Positions 50,559 to 61,813 are shown, numbered from the stretch's first letter. The stretch is DNA of 64,000 nucleotides from Capitella teleta (GCA_000328365.1 KB308622.1:67599-131598); one strand, 5' to 3'. Program-made: numbers and translations. Notes: generated by a model from the letters alone, not told the origin.

Positions 50559-51647
50559 AGGAGCCAAGCAACACGTCTGATCCACACAGGAGTACCTGCC
50601 ATGTGCAGCAAGGTTCTTGAATGCTCTCTTCATTCATCAGAGCTCAAAGTGTTCTTTTCAGCCGACTGATCGCTTGTTCAAACTGGGCAAATTGAACCAT
50701 GTTGCGATTGCTGTTCCTGACATCGACCAAGCAGCCGCTATGTACAGGGACACGCTAGGTGCTAAAGTCAGCGAGAAACACGTGAGTGGGGTCATTGGGT
50801 GCATGTTAATGAGTGACAGTTTGCATGAAGAATTCCTGCTCTAAGCACTGTTGTGCTGTCACTGTTGCAGACATCTTCAATCATAACGTTAATTGAAATC
50901 ATAACGCCTCAAATACGTTATGATTTTTAATAATAACATTACGATTTTTAGTGCAATTCTGACGTTCTTTCCGAATGTCCTGACCACAAGGTTTCTCGCA
51001 TAGGCTCAGCCTGACCATGGCGTCTACACGGTCTTCGTGGAGCTGGGTGACACCAAGATTGAGGTCAGTTTGAACTCTTATGACTCTTTGGTTATGTAAC
51101 TCCTTCCTTCTCAGCTCTTGTACCCAATGGGAGACAACAGTCCAATCCAGAATTTCCTTGACAAGAATAAGAACGGTGGCATGCACCACATCTGCTTAGA
51201 GGTCAGTCACAATGCTAAGTCATGATGCTAAGTCACGGTGCTAAGTCACGGTGCTAAGTCACGGTGCTAAGTCACGGTGCTAAGTCACGGTGCTAAGTCA
51301 CGGTGCTAAGTCACGGTGCTAAGTCACGGTGCTAAGTCACGGTGCTAAGTCACGGTGCTAAGTCACGGTGCTAAGTCACGGTGCTAAGTTGCGCTGGTCA
51401 AGTAAATCATCTTCAACAAGAATCTTTGAGTCATCTTCAGTCAAATAGAATCACTCTCCTGCTTTGTCTAATTTTGGCTGATTTCATTCAACAGGTGGAT
51501 AACATTCATGAAGCAATCAAAGCCGTCTCTGCTCAGAAGATTCGCACTCTTGGCAAAGAGCCAAAGATTGGCGCCCACGGGAAGCCAGTCATCTTCCTCC
51601 ACCCGAAAGATTGCAACGGCACCCTGGTTGAATTAGAGGAGCAGTGA
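50559..51647 (+). CDS. MCEE: Methylmalonyl-CoA epimerase, mitochondrial (5' end missing)
   Basis: Interconverts (R)- and (S)-methylmalonyl-CoA in propionate catabolism. Exons 50559-50612, 50662-50781, 51004-51063, 51115-51201 and 51495-51647 read in frame (157 codons to TGA). The vicinal-oxygen-chelate fold is complete: LGKLNHVAIAVPDID, then LGDTKIE, NGGMHHICLEVDN and GKPVIFLHPKDCNGTLVELE. The metal-binding His of NHVAIAV, His of HHICLE and Glu of LVELE are kept. The first exon shown reads RSQATRLIHTGVPAM, a plausible part of a mitochondrial targeting peptide, so an upstream start exon probably exists; the in-frame ATG at 50601 is the fallback. AATAAA is at 51800-51805. The last intron carries a 13-bp minisatellite. 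Confidence 0.92.
51213..51389 (+). repeat. 13-bp minisatellite in MCEE intron
   Basis: About 13-14 head-to-tail copies of TGCTAAGTCACGG, nearly identical except the first. Each holds TAAGTCA, one base from the AP-1 site TGAGTCA. No spacers, so it is not a CRISPR array. Confidence 0.95.
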
Positions 51648-51874
51648 TTCTTTTGTTTTGTAGATTTCTTTTGATCTGAATTATTGAGTTTTCCTAATTT
51701 TCTTGGTTTCTTGCCATCAAATAATATTGACTTATAGGTGCCATTCTCTGCTGTGTAACTGTAGCAGATGCTTTTGATTCCTTTGAAGCTCTGAGCATGA
51801 ATAAAGGTTGTCTGCTCCTGTTGTTTTGTATTCTTAATGAGATGCAAATAATATGCAACATAGATATATATATT

Positions 51875-52195
51875 GTTCCACCAAATAGCTCAGTCGGTTT
51901 AACCGGCTGACTGCAATCCTATGCCGACTGTGGGGGTCGAGGTCCCGGGTTTGAGACCCGATCGTTATGATTCTGAATTATAATTGTAATTTGATATAGT
52001 GACTGCAGTGCTGGCCAACTGCGTAACAACAGTAGTTGAGTACTACTGTCTATGGTGGTATGCAGGATAAAGAACCCTTGGGATTTATCAATAAGAATAG
52101 GGGTAAACCTCGGTCCTGGGCCTTCTGTTCTGGCGCCCGTATCATCCGAATGGGTAGGGTGGAGCCGTAAAACCCCATCCTATCATATCCTATAT
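51875..52195 (+). mobile_element. tRNA-derived SINE, copy 1
   Basis: An A-box-like TAGCTCAGTCGG (51886-51897) and B-box-like GGTTTGAGACC (51948-51958) form a tRNA-like head. The downstream body (52050-52176) recurs inverted at 62805-62933. The spacing is that of an internal pol III promoter. Confidence 0.75.
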
Positions 52196-52549
52196 GGAGA
52201 TGATGACGCAGTACCATATTTTGCAGCCTTTGGCGATTGGGAAGTTTGAAGGGAGAAACGGAGAAGTTGAAAAGAGTCAGGTCGTCTGGAAATAGATGAG
52301 CGGGAGAAGGTGAAGAGTCATATGAGTCTTGGACGAAAAAGATCTTTGTGAATTTTATACATGAAGAAGATGCCGATGATATAAGTAAAGAGCGTGTTAA
52401 TGGGCATGATATTAAGTTCGTGGAAAAGAGGAGCGGATGGGATCATAATTATATGGGAGTTGTCCGTTTTTTTCCACCTAAGGGTCGTATCTTGTGACCA
52501 TACACGCATGCAGGATCATAATGATATCGATACAGACTGGTCCATATTG

Positions 52550-52875
52550 TTGTTTCGAATAATGATGAAATTTCCTATGGGATTTTACCATTGCGAGACG
52601 TTGCTACTGCGTAATTGTAAGTGCGGTTTTGGTCGCCAGACCTCACACTATTGGATTTTTTCTTGTGGGGCCACTTGAAAAAGTTTGTCTTTGCAAGTCC
52701 ACGAACCCTTGAAGATCTTAGAGACTTCATAACCAACGCGTTCGCTGAGATCCATCAGAACAAGGAACTCTGCGCGCGTGTCTGCGACAGTGTTGAGATG
52801 AGACTTCAACTCTACTCCGATGTCAATGAGAATCACTTCGAGCACCTTTATATACACACAATATATATAATATAA
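52550..52875 (+). pseudogene. Tc1/mariner-like DDE transposase 3' fragment
   Basis: Frame 52621-52875 contains SPDLTLLDFFLWGHLK then PRTLEDLRDFI, the C-terminal catalytic-domain signature (SPDLTPxDFFLWGxLK) of the IS630/Tc1/mariner-like group common in invertebrates. The upstream catalytic Asp region and inverted termini are not seen, so this is a truncated remnant of a DNA transposon. Confidence 0.75.
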
Positions 52876-53130
52876 GAGTGGCCTTCACTTTTTTACTTGC
52901 ATAATTTAATATGAAGCAAGTTTTGAACTCTTGAAGATATTAGGTACATTATACAGTGAAAATTCATATTCATTTGGCAAAAAACGAAAAGAATTAACAA
53001 AGATGGAGAATATGATAAATCCAATTAAATCATCGTTTCTTGTATCTATGGTACATTTTCAGTAGATACCTTGATACTAATCAACCTAAATGACCCCTTG
53101 ATAATGCGTATGCACCTCATTACACATGTA

Positions 53131-53240
53131 CTCGGGGGCGCGATAGAGCAGTACGAGTCAGCGCGCTGACCTAGCGTGCAGAGGGGCAAAGGTTCGATTT
53201 CCTGTCAGGCGACTCGCCGGGTTTTCGAATCTCTTGGCCT
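53131..53240 (+). mobile_element. Second tRNA-related SINE head
   Basis: GCGCGATAGAGCAGT is A-box-like and GGTTCGATTTCC (53191-53202) is a B box with one extra T. A full cloverleaf does not close well, so a SINE is preferred over a tRNA gene. The downstream body (GAAACATGGCACATTGCATAG region) is unmatched in the window. Confidence 0.5.
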
Positions 53241-56200
53241 GAAAATCATCATGTCCACAGAAACATGGCACATTGCATAGTGTCGAAATGTGGTACCTGG
53301 TTGGACCGAAATGGTATTGCCTAATTTAAGTGGTTGCTCCCTTCAAATTTGATGCACCGCTTGTGATCAAAGCTCGTTGAGGCCGATTTACCTGTCACGT
53401 ACATTCGGGGGTTCTATAACCAGGGATAATATGTGAACCGCATAAGAAGCGAAGCCAGTTGCGGTATCGTCAAGTGGATCAATTTATTAATTTTATTTCT
53501 AATTTACTCAACAAAACAATAAATTATTTAACACTTTCTACCTGTCATCTACGTGAAACGCAATGGAAAAGGAGCCTACACCATCGCAATCCTGCCAAAA
53601 CAGCCTGCTACTCTCAGGCGGTTTAAGGCGGTATTATGTATGCATCCGAAAGCCAACGTCTTTCCATACGATTCCCCTCATGTCACGCAGAGGCCATCTT
53701 GAGGGCACCTGGATCTGATTGTCAGTTGGCATTATTCTGGCGGTCAGTCGATGGCATGTGTATATGTTCTAAGGGCTAAGGCGTCATCACAGCTGATCCT
53801 GGACTAGTTCCACAAGATGTAACCGAGGATCACCCTGAATCATTTGAGCATGTATACCGCCAGGTTTAATGTTGGTGATGATTTGAAACAACTGCGCTTG
53901 GTTCACCTTCTATTGCCACGACATGAAGCGAATGTTATCCGTGAAGGAAATTATGTTAATTAGCACCAGATACTCATGATTATAATCATGGACTGCTTCA
54001 TATGACCACAAAATAAAATTTCTCTGCCCAAAATAATGTACGTATCCATAATAATTGCTTACAACTCATTCAATGCCCGTCGCTGTTTAATTCTTAAATG
54101 CACAAGTTTAATTTTAAGGTTAATTAGTTTCTGTTTAATGTTAACTCGCATGTTCAGGAGAGATTGAGATGTTCGTTCGCGAACGTCAAGTACTAAAATA
54201 CATGTGTCCATTTGTTCGCGCTATTTATAGCAGTTTGCAATGTCGAACGAGCGCAATTTTGTCTGTCGTAACTTTGGCAGACCCCAGGAGTCATGTGACT
54301 CATGTCACCCGATTGAATGCACTTGGCCGATTGCCAAATACCAGCTGGCAACGTGCCTTCTAACTCACTGCTTGACCATTTCTCCGTGGAACAAATCTTT
54401 AATCTTGGCAAATGTCCAACTCGCCGGCCATTCAACATTTAGTCCGTACTCACCCAGCAGGCCTCTCGGACAAACTCTTAAGAATAAAAACTCCCGCAAA
54501 ACCGTATTCAAACACCCTCACATGTTAAACCAATAATACAATTATATACATTTATACATGTATAATGTTATTATTACGATACGTAAAAGTTTCTCAAGAA
54601 GTGTCGCAATTTTCTTTTTCCCATAGTACACGTGCCCCTCAAGGACATCAGCCAGGGAGACCGCGAGGCGCAACTCGAAGATTGGGATCCATGCAGAATA
54701 TCAAGAATTAGTTCGACGCAGCTGTCCTTCAGCCTGATCATCTGATAGCCTACTGAAATTCAGATTCCATGGCCTGCCTGGCAATCCGCATGCCTGGATG
54801 AAGCGATGGTCGATGGTCCTGATTCCGCGTACTTCACTAATCCTGATTGCAGAGTTAAACGCAAATCCAAGCGCTGTTCAATCCGTGTCAGCGTATGGTT
54901 TCCACCTACATGCACAACTGAGTGTGGTTATCTAAATGTATAAATTCCTTACTTTATGCCCATGATTTTAAGGAAAGTTACTTGTAATTGATGCGCGACA
55001 ATTTCAGGTGGGTTAGATCGAAAGGTCAGAGGGTTCACGGTGGGCTAACGGAATGATCAATGCACAACCCACGATGCTTAGATTATCAATTACAACCCTA
55101 TTTCCCGGGCAACTGAGATAAGAGCATCGAATTCTAGAAATAACGATTGATTCAACGGAAGTTCACTCTCAACTCCCAGATATTCAGGAGCCAGATATTC
55201 GAAAGCTGATTGAACACTTGGCCAATAATGTTTTAATTACGATGTCTGTAAATATATTTTTAAAGGTAAAGAAAACATGCGACGTCGGAGTGTCACCTCC
55301 CGGGGCACAGAGGAAGGCGCTATTCAGAGGTGTGCGCAAGGAATTCGCTGGGGTCATTGTCTGGGGCAATTATCAAATATTTCACCTCGCGGACGATTGC
55401 GATGAACACAGCGATCTCAGGTAATCACAGGTAGAACAATATGTTCGGGAATAAAGAAACAGCGGGTCTGTGTGTGAAACAGAATATCCAAAGAAATGAA
55501 GAATTTAAGACCCCTATATGATTCTCCACCGTACCCCCTACTTAATTACTCCTCGGCTTCGTAATTGAAATAACAACATGCAGCTCGCTCGAATCAACTT
55601 TTTTTCTCACGTTATCAAATTCAAATGTTATCAAACACACAGTTTGAAAACATTGGACGCGGCAAGCACAATGGAAATTGTCTCACAAAAGGGCATCAGA
55701 AATCCTGCTTCAAAGAAAGAAAGAAATTAGCACACAAAGAGTTACTATTGCATTGTATACCGCGATGTATACCACAATCAAAACAAGCAATCTTTCCATT
55801 CTTTTGAATCTAACGTATATTGCCATGGTTACAGTGTTCAAACTCGTGATTGTAACCGCGATCGTTTCAAAGAGAAACAAGGCTGAATATTGACACCGTT
55901 TAGTTTAATTTAGATTAAAGATAGCACGATAAACAGACGTGTCAGTACCTGACACTAACACCCCCCCCGCCACAACACACGATTTTGCGTCAACTAATAA
56001 AAAACCCAGTCAGATATGTAAATCACTGATACATGTGTTTTCTTAGCGCCTCGATAGGCATTCAACGTTTCCCTTCTGCTCAGCTTATTCCGAAACGGTC
56101 ATTGCATGAGTACACGAGTCATTTGAACCGCAGAATATAATTATAGCTATCACCAATAGAGATTCGATCTCGGTTTACTGATTAATATACGAGTACACGT

Positions 56201-57880
56201 ATTGTCTGATGGTCCACATGTGATGTCCTTATGAATTGTTCAATTGCACGATTTAAACTGCATACTATAGTTGTATGAATAGGGCGAGGTGTCTTCGGTA
56301 AGTCTTGAAATAATTGCAATTGCCAAATAGACCACAATAGTGAACCTCAAGTAAGACGTGTTCATCGCGCGCACAATGTTCACCTTCACAGAGCATAATT
56401 ATTATCCGTTGGTAACGTCAGCGTGTGCCACTGTTACCAAGCAGCAAATCAAGCGAGCGCCGTTGCCAAGGAAGCGTTGCTACAAGATCACAATAGTAAA
56501 GGACATTAATATTTCATATTGAATTTGCTGATTTAGGCACCCTTTTTTTAACACTGCAATGGACAATACGAAATATGGCAGTTGTTTAATTAATAAACCG
56601 TTGAATAACTTTAGGCGTTGAGAAGGTCAACCTTCAGACTTAACTTTCCAAGCTAAAAACTGAGGTGACCTACGTGAACTTAAACAAAGAAGTTAAAGGC
56701 CTTTCTCCTACCCCTCAGCCTGTCAGCGTTGGTCGCTTCAATTAACCACAATGCGGGAATAATTAAACGGAGCAATCAAGCGAGACGGTGCTTGGCCACT
56801 GGCCAGTCGGCTTGCGGAGGCGTGGCTTAGAGGGGTTGAAAAGGCGCAAGAGTTGTTATCACCTGAAGTTTGGAGATACCGTTCAGGCAGAAGTCAAGAA
56901 AACTACGAACAAGCAAGACTGGGAAGACTCAAGCGAAAGTTGGAACAAGGACTTAGGAGAGCAAGGAAATTTCAAGTAAGTGCAAGGAGCTTGTGGTGGC
57001 GACTGTCCTCAGCTGTTTGGAAGTGTTGCCAAGGCTTCTACGCATGTAGTTCAGTTCAGGAGAACGGGCGTGGAGACAGAGCAAGATTTCGACTAAGCTT
57101 CGTTTTGTTCGCAGGATTTCACGATTTAGAAGCAGAGGTTGGGTGGTGATTTACTGAGTTTTAAGTAGAGTTTTGGTGGATATTCTGGTGTATTTTTTTC
57201 CGAGTGACATCGCGTGTTCAGTTTCAGTGTAACATATAGTGTGCTAAACAAAATGGCTACAGTGTCTGGTTGAGCTGTGGTCGGGATGTGTATTTCTGAG
57301 TCATCAGCAATATTTACATGTAACGAAAGGCGTAATTGACAATGACATCGCATGCAGGCATAGAACAAGAAAGCACGAGAAATGCATCGAAACTGATGAT
57401 GCAATTTTTGATTTTTACATTTTCTGCTATTGCGTCATTTACCTGACTTCTTTAAATCACGTAACATGTGTATTTTGCGTCATGACCCAATTACGCACCA
57501 TGAATATGCAAATGACCTCATTTTTATGCACACAGTTAATCATTATGCGGGGTCGAGCCCAGATACAAAGTATCGCATTCTATTTATAGTTCATGACTGG
57601 CACGTGGTTCGTTAAAGCTGCCGCCATATTTCTCATGAATACTTGCTTCCATTTTAGTTGATCATTTGATGACTTCCCCTCCCTCGTACCTCTCGAGTGC
57701 TTCTTGTTTGTACATTAATCACCAGTGGTATGTGTCGGAGGGTAGATCGCCAAGGAGTTCATGGATGACGCGCATCCGGGAACCACACGGGGTCGTGTTG
57801 TACTCAACCCTCTTCGTTTGTAAAAAATTCAAATTTACCGGTATGCACACCGACGTGTTCATGTTATGACCCAGAGACGA
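53241..57880. other. Intergenic; possible first exon of hairpin-array transcript
   Basis: No protein gene recognised. At 56780-56980 a purine-rich block ends in TTTCAAGTAAGT, a good donor match, after a locally GC-rich stretch containing GGCGTGGC. It could be the first exon of a primary transcript running into the hairpin array, which is inference only. 57690-57760 has a decayed hairpin-like TGCTTCTTG..CACCAGTGGTATG. Confidence 0.35.
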
Positions 57881-57882
57881 CC

Positions 57883-57935
57883 TCTATCTTCAGTTGCTTG
57901 CGTGTAATACACAATCGTAAGTGGGTGGAGATAGA
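57883..57935 (+). ncRNA. Hairpin H1
   Basis: Arms 57883-57902 and 57916-57935, 13-nt loop; one mismatch and five G-U pairs in 20 positions. Confidence 0.45.
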
Positions 57936-58084
57936 ACTGTTCCTTGAGCTGCTTTGGATCAAGGAAGCTCATGTTGATGCAAGGGATTCTCTGTTTTATC
58001 GAGACCTATTTGATCATTATGGGATAAGACACCGTACTGTTTGCCCCACTCTCGGCCTTTGCTATAGATGCAGATAATTAATCT

Positions 58085-58154
58085 CCCTGCCCTGTACTTC
58101 GTATGCTTTGGTTTCTGTATTCTCAATCGTAAGCAATGCTAGTACTAGGATGGG
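58085..58154 (+). ncRNA. Hairpin, degenerate type
   Basis: 27-nt arms and a 16-nt loop; GTACT and TGCTT blocks pair, separated by an internal loop. Confidence 0.3.
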
Positions 58155-58246
58155 TGATGTCGGTACATCAAAAAATGTTGGATAAGAAAATGTACTTCAA
58201 AAAATGTTGGAGAGATAGATGTTGGTGGCAATTGGCATGTGTTGTA

Positions 58247-58323
58247 TCTTGCCTTTCCTGGTACTCTGGCTGCTTGTGCTGTTTTAAAGCTCATAAGCAC
58301 TAAGAGTACTGGTAGAGGCAAGG
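58247..58323 (+). ncRNA. Hairpin family A, copy 1
   Basis: Arms 58247-58278 and 58292-58323 (32 nt each), 13-nt loop. Only three mismatches and six G-U pairs. Stem and loop sizes are those of an animal pri-miRNA hairpin. Confidence 0.5.
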
Positions 58324-58365
58324 ACTATGGCTAATGAATATGATTTTAAATCTTATTTACATCAC

Positions 58366-58430
58366 GGAGTGGCTCTTTGGTGCTTGTATCTTCCGAAGTT
58401 CATATGAATAAGCACAAGTGGTATGCTTGA
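58366..58430 (+). ncRNA. Hairpin family B, degenerate copy
   Basis: GGTGCTTGTAT faces AATAAGCAC with loop-side drift; GTGGTATGC marks the family B 3' arm. Confidence 0.3.
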
Positions 58431-58513
58431 AAGACGTTTCTGTTGCACTGTGCACATGTCACATTTTATGATGTTCATAATTCTGGTTGGGACTTAGTCA
58501 GACACTGATCGGG

Positions 58514-58590
58514 TCTTGCTTTTCCCGGTACTTGGGCTGCTTATGCAGTTTTAAAGCTCATAAGCATTACGAGTACTGGTAGAGGCAAGG
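58514..58590 (+). ncRNA. Hairpin family A, copy 2
   Basis: 32-nt arms, 13-nt loop; loop-proximal CTTATG/CATAAG here is fully Watson-Crick where copy 1 has G-U. Confidence 0.5.
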
Positions 58591-58653
58591 TCTAAAACTA
58601 CTGAATATGATTTTAAATATTCAGATCTTGCATATTTACATCACGGACTGGCT

Positions 58654-58717
58654 CTTGTGCGTACATTTGATGCTTGTGTGCGCTGAAATTCATATAAGCA
58701 ACAGTGGTATGCTCGAA
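58654..58717 (+). ncRNA. Hairpin family B, copy 1
   Basis: 27-nt arms (58654-58680, 58691-58717) around a 10-nt loop; contains TGCTTGTGTG and CATATAAGCA. Confidence 0.48.
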
Positions 58718-58787
58718 AGACGATTCTGTTGCACCGTGCACATGTCACATTTTATGATGTTCATAATTCTGGTTAGGACTGGCTTTT

Positions 58788-58850
58788 CCTTAGTCCATGG
58801 TTGCTTGTGTTTTATATCAAGGCATAAGCACCTGTGGATCGGGACTAAGC
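58788..58850 (+). ncRNA. Hairpin family C, copy 1
   Basis: CCTTAGTCC pairs with GGACTAAG and TTGCTTGTG with CATAAGCAC; a bulge on the 3' side; 13-nt loop. Confidence 0.42.
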
Positions 58851-59236
58851 TGTTCCTTGAGCTACTCCTCTCAAGAAGTGTTTTGTTATGTGTTGGTATT
58901 GGGAGGGTTTATGTCGTTTTATAGATCTTTTTGCTCTTATTCATTATGGATTGAGAGTGGTTGTTCCTTCGTCTACATGTGTTGCGTCATAAGTACTTAT
59001 GGGAGAAGTTAGGGCCAGGCCTATTTGTTCATTCTACAACTTGACACGCTTCACTCATCCTTAGCTGCAGACGCACCCCGTTGTTTTGGTAAACAATTTC
59101 CCTGTTGTGTAGGCTTACTACATATGCTTCTGTTGATGTACTTGTGATCATAAGCAATCTATATGTATGGGTGATGTTTATTTTCCAAACGTTTTGTGTT
59201 CTGGATGGATATTGGTGTTAGTGGACGTGTATTGCG

Positions 59237-59313
59237 TCATGCCTTTCCTAGTACTCTGACTGCTTCTGCTGTTTTAAAGCTCATAAGCACCAAGTGTACT
59301 GGTAGAGGCAGGA
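59237..59313 (+). ncRNA. Hairpin family A, copy 3
   Basis: 32-nt arms, 13-nt loop, same layout as copy 1. Confidence 0.48.
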
Positions 59314-59384
59314 ACTATGGCTACTGAAGGTGATTTCGTATAGGGATATATTCTAATGGTGCATAATTACATCACGAACTGGCT

Positions 59385-59448
59385 CTTGGGCATAACTTTG
59401 GTGCTTGCGTGTGTTGAAGTTCACATAAGCACCAGTGCTATGCCCGAA
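59385..59448 (+). ncRNA. Hairpin family B, copy 2
   Basis: 27-nt arms, 10-nt loop; GGGCATA/TATGCCC and TGGTGCTT pair perfectly. Confidence 0.48.
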
Positions 59449-59593
59449 AGACGATTCTGTTGCACGTATTATATTTTATAATCTTCGGATTTCAGGACTT
59501 TCTGATTGCTGTTTTAATTACCGCCATTTAGACATTTACTTTTTGAGACTAGAATTTTCTGGTTAGATCTTGGTGGTATTGGACGCTGTTCGG

Positions 59594-59784
59594 TCTTGCC
59601 TTTCCTGGTTCTCTGGCTGCTTGTGCTGTTTTAAAGCTCATGAGCACTTCCCACCGTAATTTTCGGAGATATTCGTCTCAGTTTCGGGGCTATCGATTGG
59701 TGTTTGTGTTGCAAATGATCATAAGCACCGTTGGATTGCCCCGAAATTGGAATCTGCTATCATTGAATACTGGTAGAGGCAGGG
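59594..59784 (+). ncRNA. Family A hairpin split by a family D hairpin
   Basis: 5' arm and loop at 59594-59638, start of 3' arm to about 59647, then a family D unit, then the rest of the 3' arm (TACTGGTAGAGGCAGGG) at 59768-59784. Confidence 0.5.
59678..59750 (+). ncRNA. Hairpin family D, copy 1 (nested)
   Basis: 31-nt arms, 11-nt loop; three mismatches, five G-U pairs; TTTCGGGGC pairs perfectly with GCCCCGAAA. Confidence 0.5.
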
Positions 59785-59811
59785 TCTATGACTACTGAAT
59801 ATGATTTTAAG

Positions 59812-59870
59812 TCTTTGTACCTTTGGTGCTTGTATGCGCTGAAGTTTATATAATCAACAGTTGTATTCTC
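59812..59870 (+). ncRNA. Hairpin family B, degenerate copy
   Basis: TTTGGTGCTTGTATG opposite TATATAATCAACAG; 10-nt loop; decayed pairing. Confidence 0.3.
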
Positions 59871-60017
59871 AAAAGAAAGATGATTCTGTTGCACGTAACA
59901 CAATTTATAATCTCTGGATTTCAGGACTTTCTAATTGCTGTTTTACCGTCATTTACACATTTACTTTTTGTGACTAGATTTTGTGGATAGATCTTGGTGG
60001 TAGTTGACGCTGTTTGG

Positions 60018-60094
60018 TCTTGCCTTTCCTGGTACTCTGACTGCTTGTGTTGCTTCGAAGCTCATAAGCACTACGAGTACTGGAAGAGGCAGGG
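60018..60094 (+). ncRNA. Hairpin family A, copy 4
   Basis: 32-nt arms, 13-nt loop with an altered loop sequence (TTGCTTCGAAGCT) while the stem is kept. Confidence 0.5.
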
Positions 60095-60159
60095 TCTAAA
60101 ACTCCTGAATATGAATTTAAATCTTCAGATCTTGCATATTTACATCACGGACTGGCTCG

Positions 60160-60218
60160 TGGGCATACCTTTGGAGCTTGTGTGTTAGTCGTTCACGTAA
60201 GTACTAATGGTATGCTGG
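60160..60218 (+). ncRNA. Hairpin family B, copy 3
   Basis: 25-nt arms, 9-nt loop; three mismatches, six G-U pairs, no A-C pair. Confidence 0.48.
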
Positions 60219-60573
60219 AAAGCTGATTCTGTTGCCCCGTGCACATATTATGTTTTATAATTTTCATCACTCTAGAATGGATCAGCTCTTCCTCACTCCA
60301 CGGTTGCCTGTGTAGGATATCAAGAGCACTCTGGGTCAATTCCCTCGTCCTGTGATACAGACATTGCCTGACAATTAATCTCCCCACCATATACCGCATA
60401 TGCTTTTGACAGACTTGTAACCATATAAGCACTGCTGGTGTGTGAATGGGCGACGTTTGTGTCTCAAAATGTTGTTTATAAAGTATTTGAATCTGTTTTA
60501 CAGCCCATATTTATTCCGCTTGGCTACGTAATTTAGCGATCCTTTAATGGATGGTTATTCGACAATGATCGGG

Positions 60574-60650
60574 TCTTGCCTTTCCTGGTACTCTGACTGC
60601 TTGTGCTGTTTTGAAGCTCATAAGCACTAAGAGTACTGGAAGAGGCAGGG
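60574..60650 (+). ncRNA. Hairpin family A, copy 5
   Basis: 32-nt arms, 13-nt loop. Confidence 0.5.
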
Positions 60651-60708
60651 TCTAAAACTGAATATGATTTTAAATATTCAGATCTTGCATATTTATATCA
60701 GACTGGCT

Positions 60709-60772
60709 CTTGTGCGTACCTTTGGTGCTTGTGTGCGCTGAAATTCATATAAGCAACAGTTGTATGCTCGAA
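60709..60772 (+). ncRNA. Hairpin family B, copy 4
   Basis: 27-nt arms, 10-nt loop; GCGTAC/GTATGC uses a G-U where copy 2 has A-U. Confidence 0.48.
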
Positions 60773-60840
60773 AGACGATTCTGTTGCACCGTGCACATCA
60801 CATTTTAGAATGCTCTTCATTCTGGTTAAGACTGGCTTTT

Positions 60841-60902
60841 CCTTAGTCCATGGTTGCTTGTGTTTATATCAAAGCATAAGCACCTGTGGATCGAGACTGA
60901 GC
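60841..60902 (+). ncRNA. Hairpin family C, copy 2
   Basis: Same arms as copy 1 with a 12-nt loop. Confidence 0.42.
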
Positions 60903-61096
60903 TGTTCATTTTACTACTTTTGTAGACTATTCCACAGTTCACTTAGCTCTTCATCCAGGCTTCTTTTGTCTGTTTGACCGGAAGCACCCTGGAAGGCGGT
61001 AGAAGACACTATCACCTTGATGTTCTGCCTTCATTTATCTGCTTGATGATTGGTGCTGTTGGCTACGCAGAGTAGTCTTCTCTTATGGCGAAACCT

Positions 61097-61163
61097 CTCT
61101 GAATTCTACCATGTTTGCTTTTGTTCGTACTAAGACCAGAAACACCTGTGGTGGAGTTAGGGG
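61097..61163 (+). ncRNA. Hairpin family E, copy 1
   Basis: 27-nt arms, 13-nt loop; seven G-U pairs, four mismatches; 3' arm starts CAGAAACACC, a variant of the shared motif. Confidence 0.42.
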
Positions 61164-61235
61164 CGGGGTCTAAATCAGCTACATATGCAACAAGAAAGCT
61201 TCAAATTCCTACTTTAATTTCTGGAGATATTCATC

Positions 61236-61308
61236 TCAGTTTCGGGGCTATCGATTGGTGCTTGTGTTGCAAATGATCATAAGCACCATTGGATTGCCCC
61301 GACATTGG
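61236..61308 (+). ncRNA. Hairpin family D, copy 2
   Basis: 31-nt arms, 11-nt loop; starts a ~530-bp segment repeated at 63474. Confidence 0.5.
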
Positions 61309-61736
61309 AATCTGCTATCATTAAACGATGAACCATGTTGTACTACATGATATCTGTTTACTATGTGCTTCCATTTTATTTAACTTCGGCACACGAGTGT
61401 GTCTTCTCTCAAGCACCAGCTGTTGGTTGTTCAGGACATCTCGTTTATGTCTGTATGGCACCAGTTTCCATGTATTTTTCTGCTCTTCTTCATCTCTCGG
61501 GATGAGCCGCTCATTATTCACGTCACTATCACCTGAATTCTGAGTTCCTACCTTTTGGGCTCATGCACAGTCATCAGCACTTCATGTAGTGCTTACAGTA
61601 TTGGCTCTTCTCATTGTTCATGGTAAATTATGTTTTGTATATTTGGTACTAAATAGTGAGTTTGTATTAATTTTTGCAGAACCCGATTTGACCAATTTAT
61701 GTTCTTTTCAGTACATATAGATTATACAAACGTTCA

Positions 61737-61813
61737 TTTCAGTTTAGGAGCCTTCGATTGTTGCTTGTGTTGATTAAGGCCATAAGCACCGGTGGAGTGC
61801 CCCATGACTGAAT
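61737..61813 (+). ncRNA. Family D relative
   Basis: 33-nt arms, 11-nt loop; TTCAGT/ACTGAA base and TGCTTGTG/CATAAGCA top pair, centre looser. A second copy begins at about 63980 and is cut by the window end. Confidence 0.42.

Noticed and set aside
51213-51389. CRISPR-like regular repeats
   Set aside because: Copies are directly abutting with no spacers and lie in an animal gene intron; a minisatellite.
53131-53210. Functional tRNA
   Set aside because: The B box has an extra base and the acceptor stem does not close, so a SINE head is more likely.
61380-61640. Extra small stems (AGCACTTCATGTAGTGCT type) in the array linkers as further hairpin genes
   Set aside because: Stems are only about 6 bp and lack the shared loop-side motif; kept as linker sequence.
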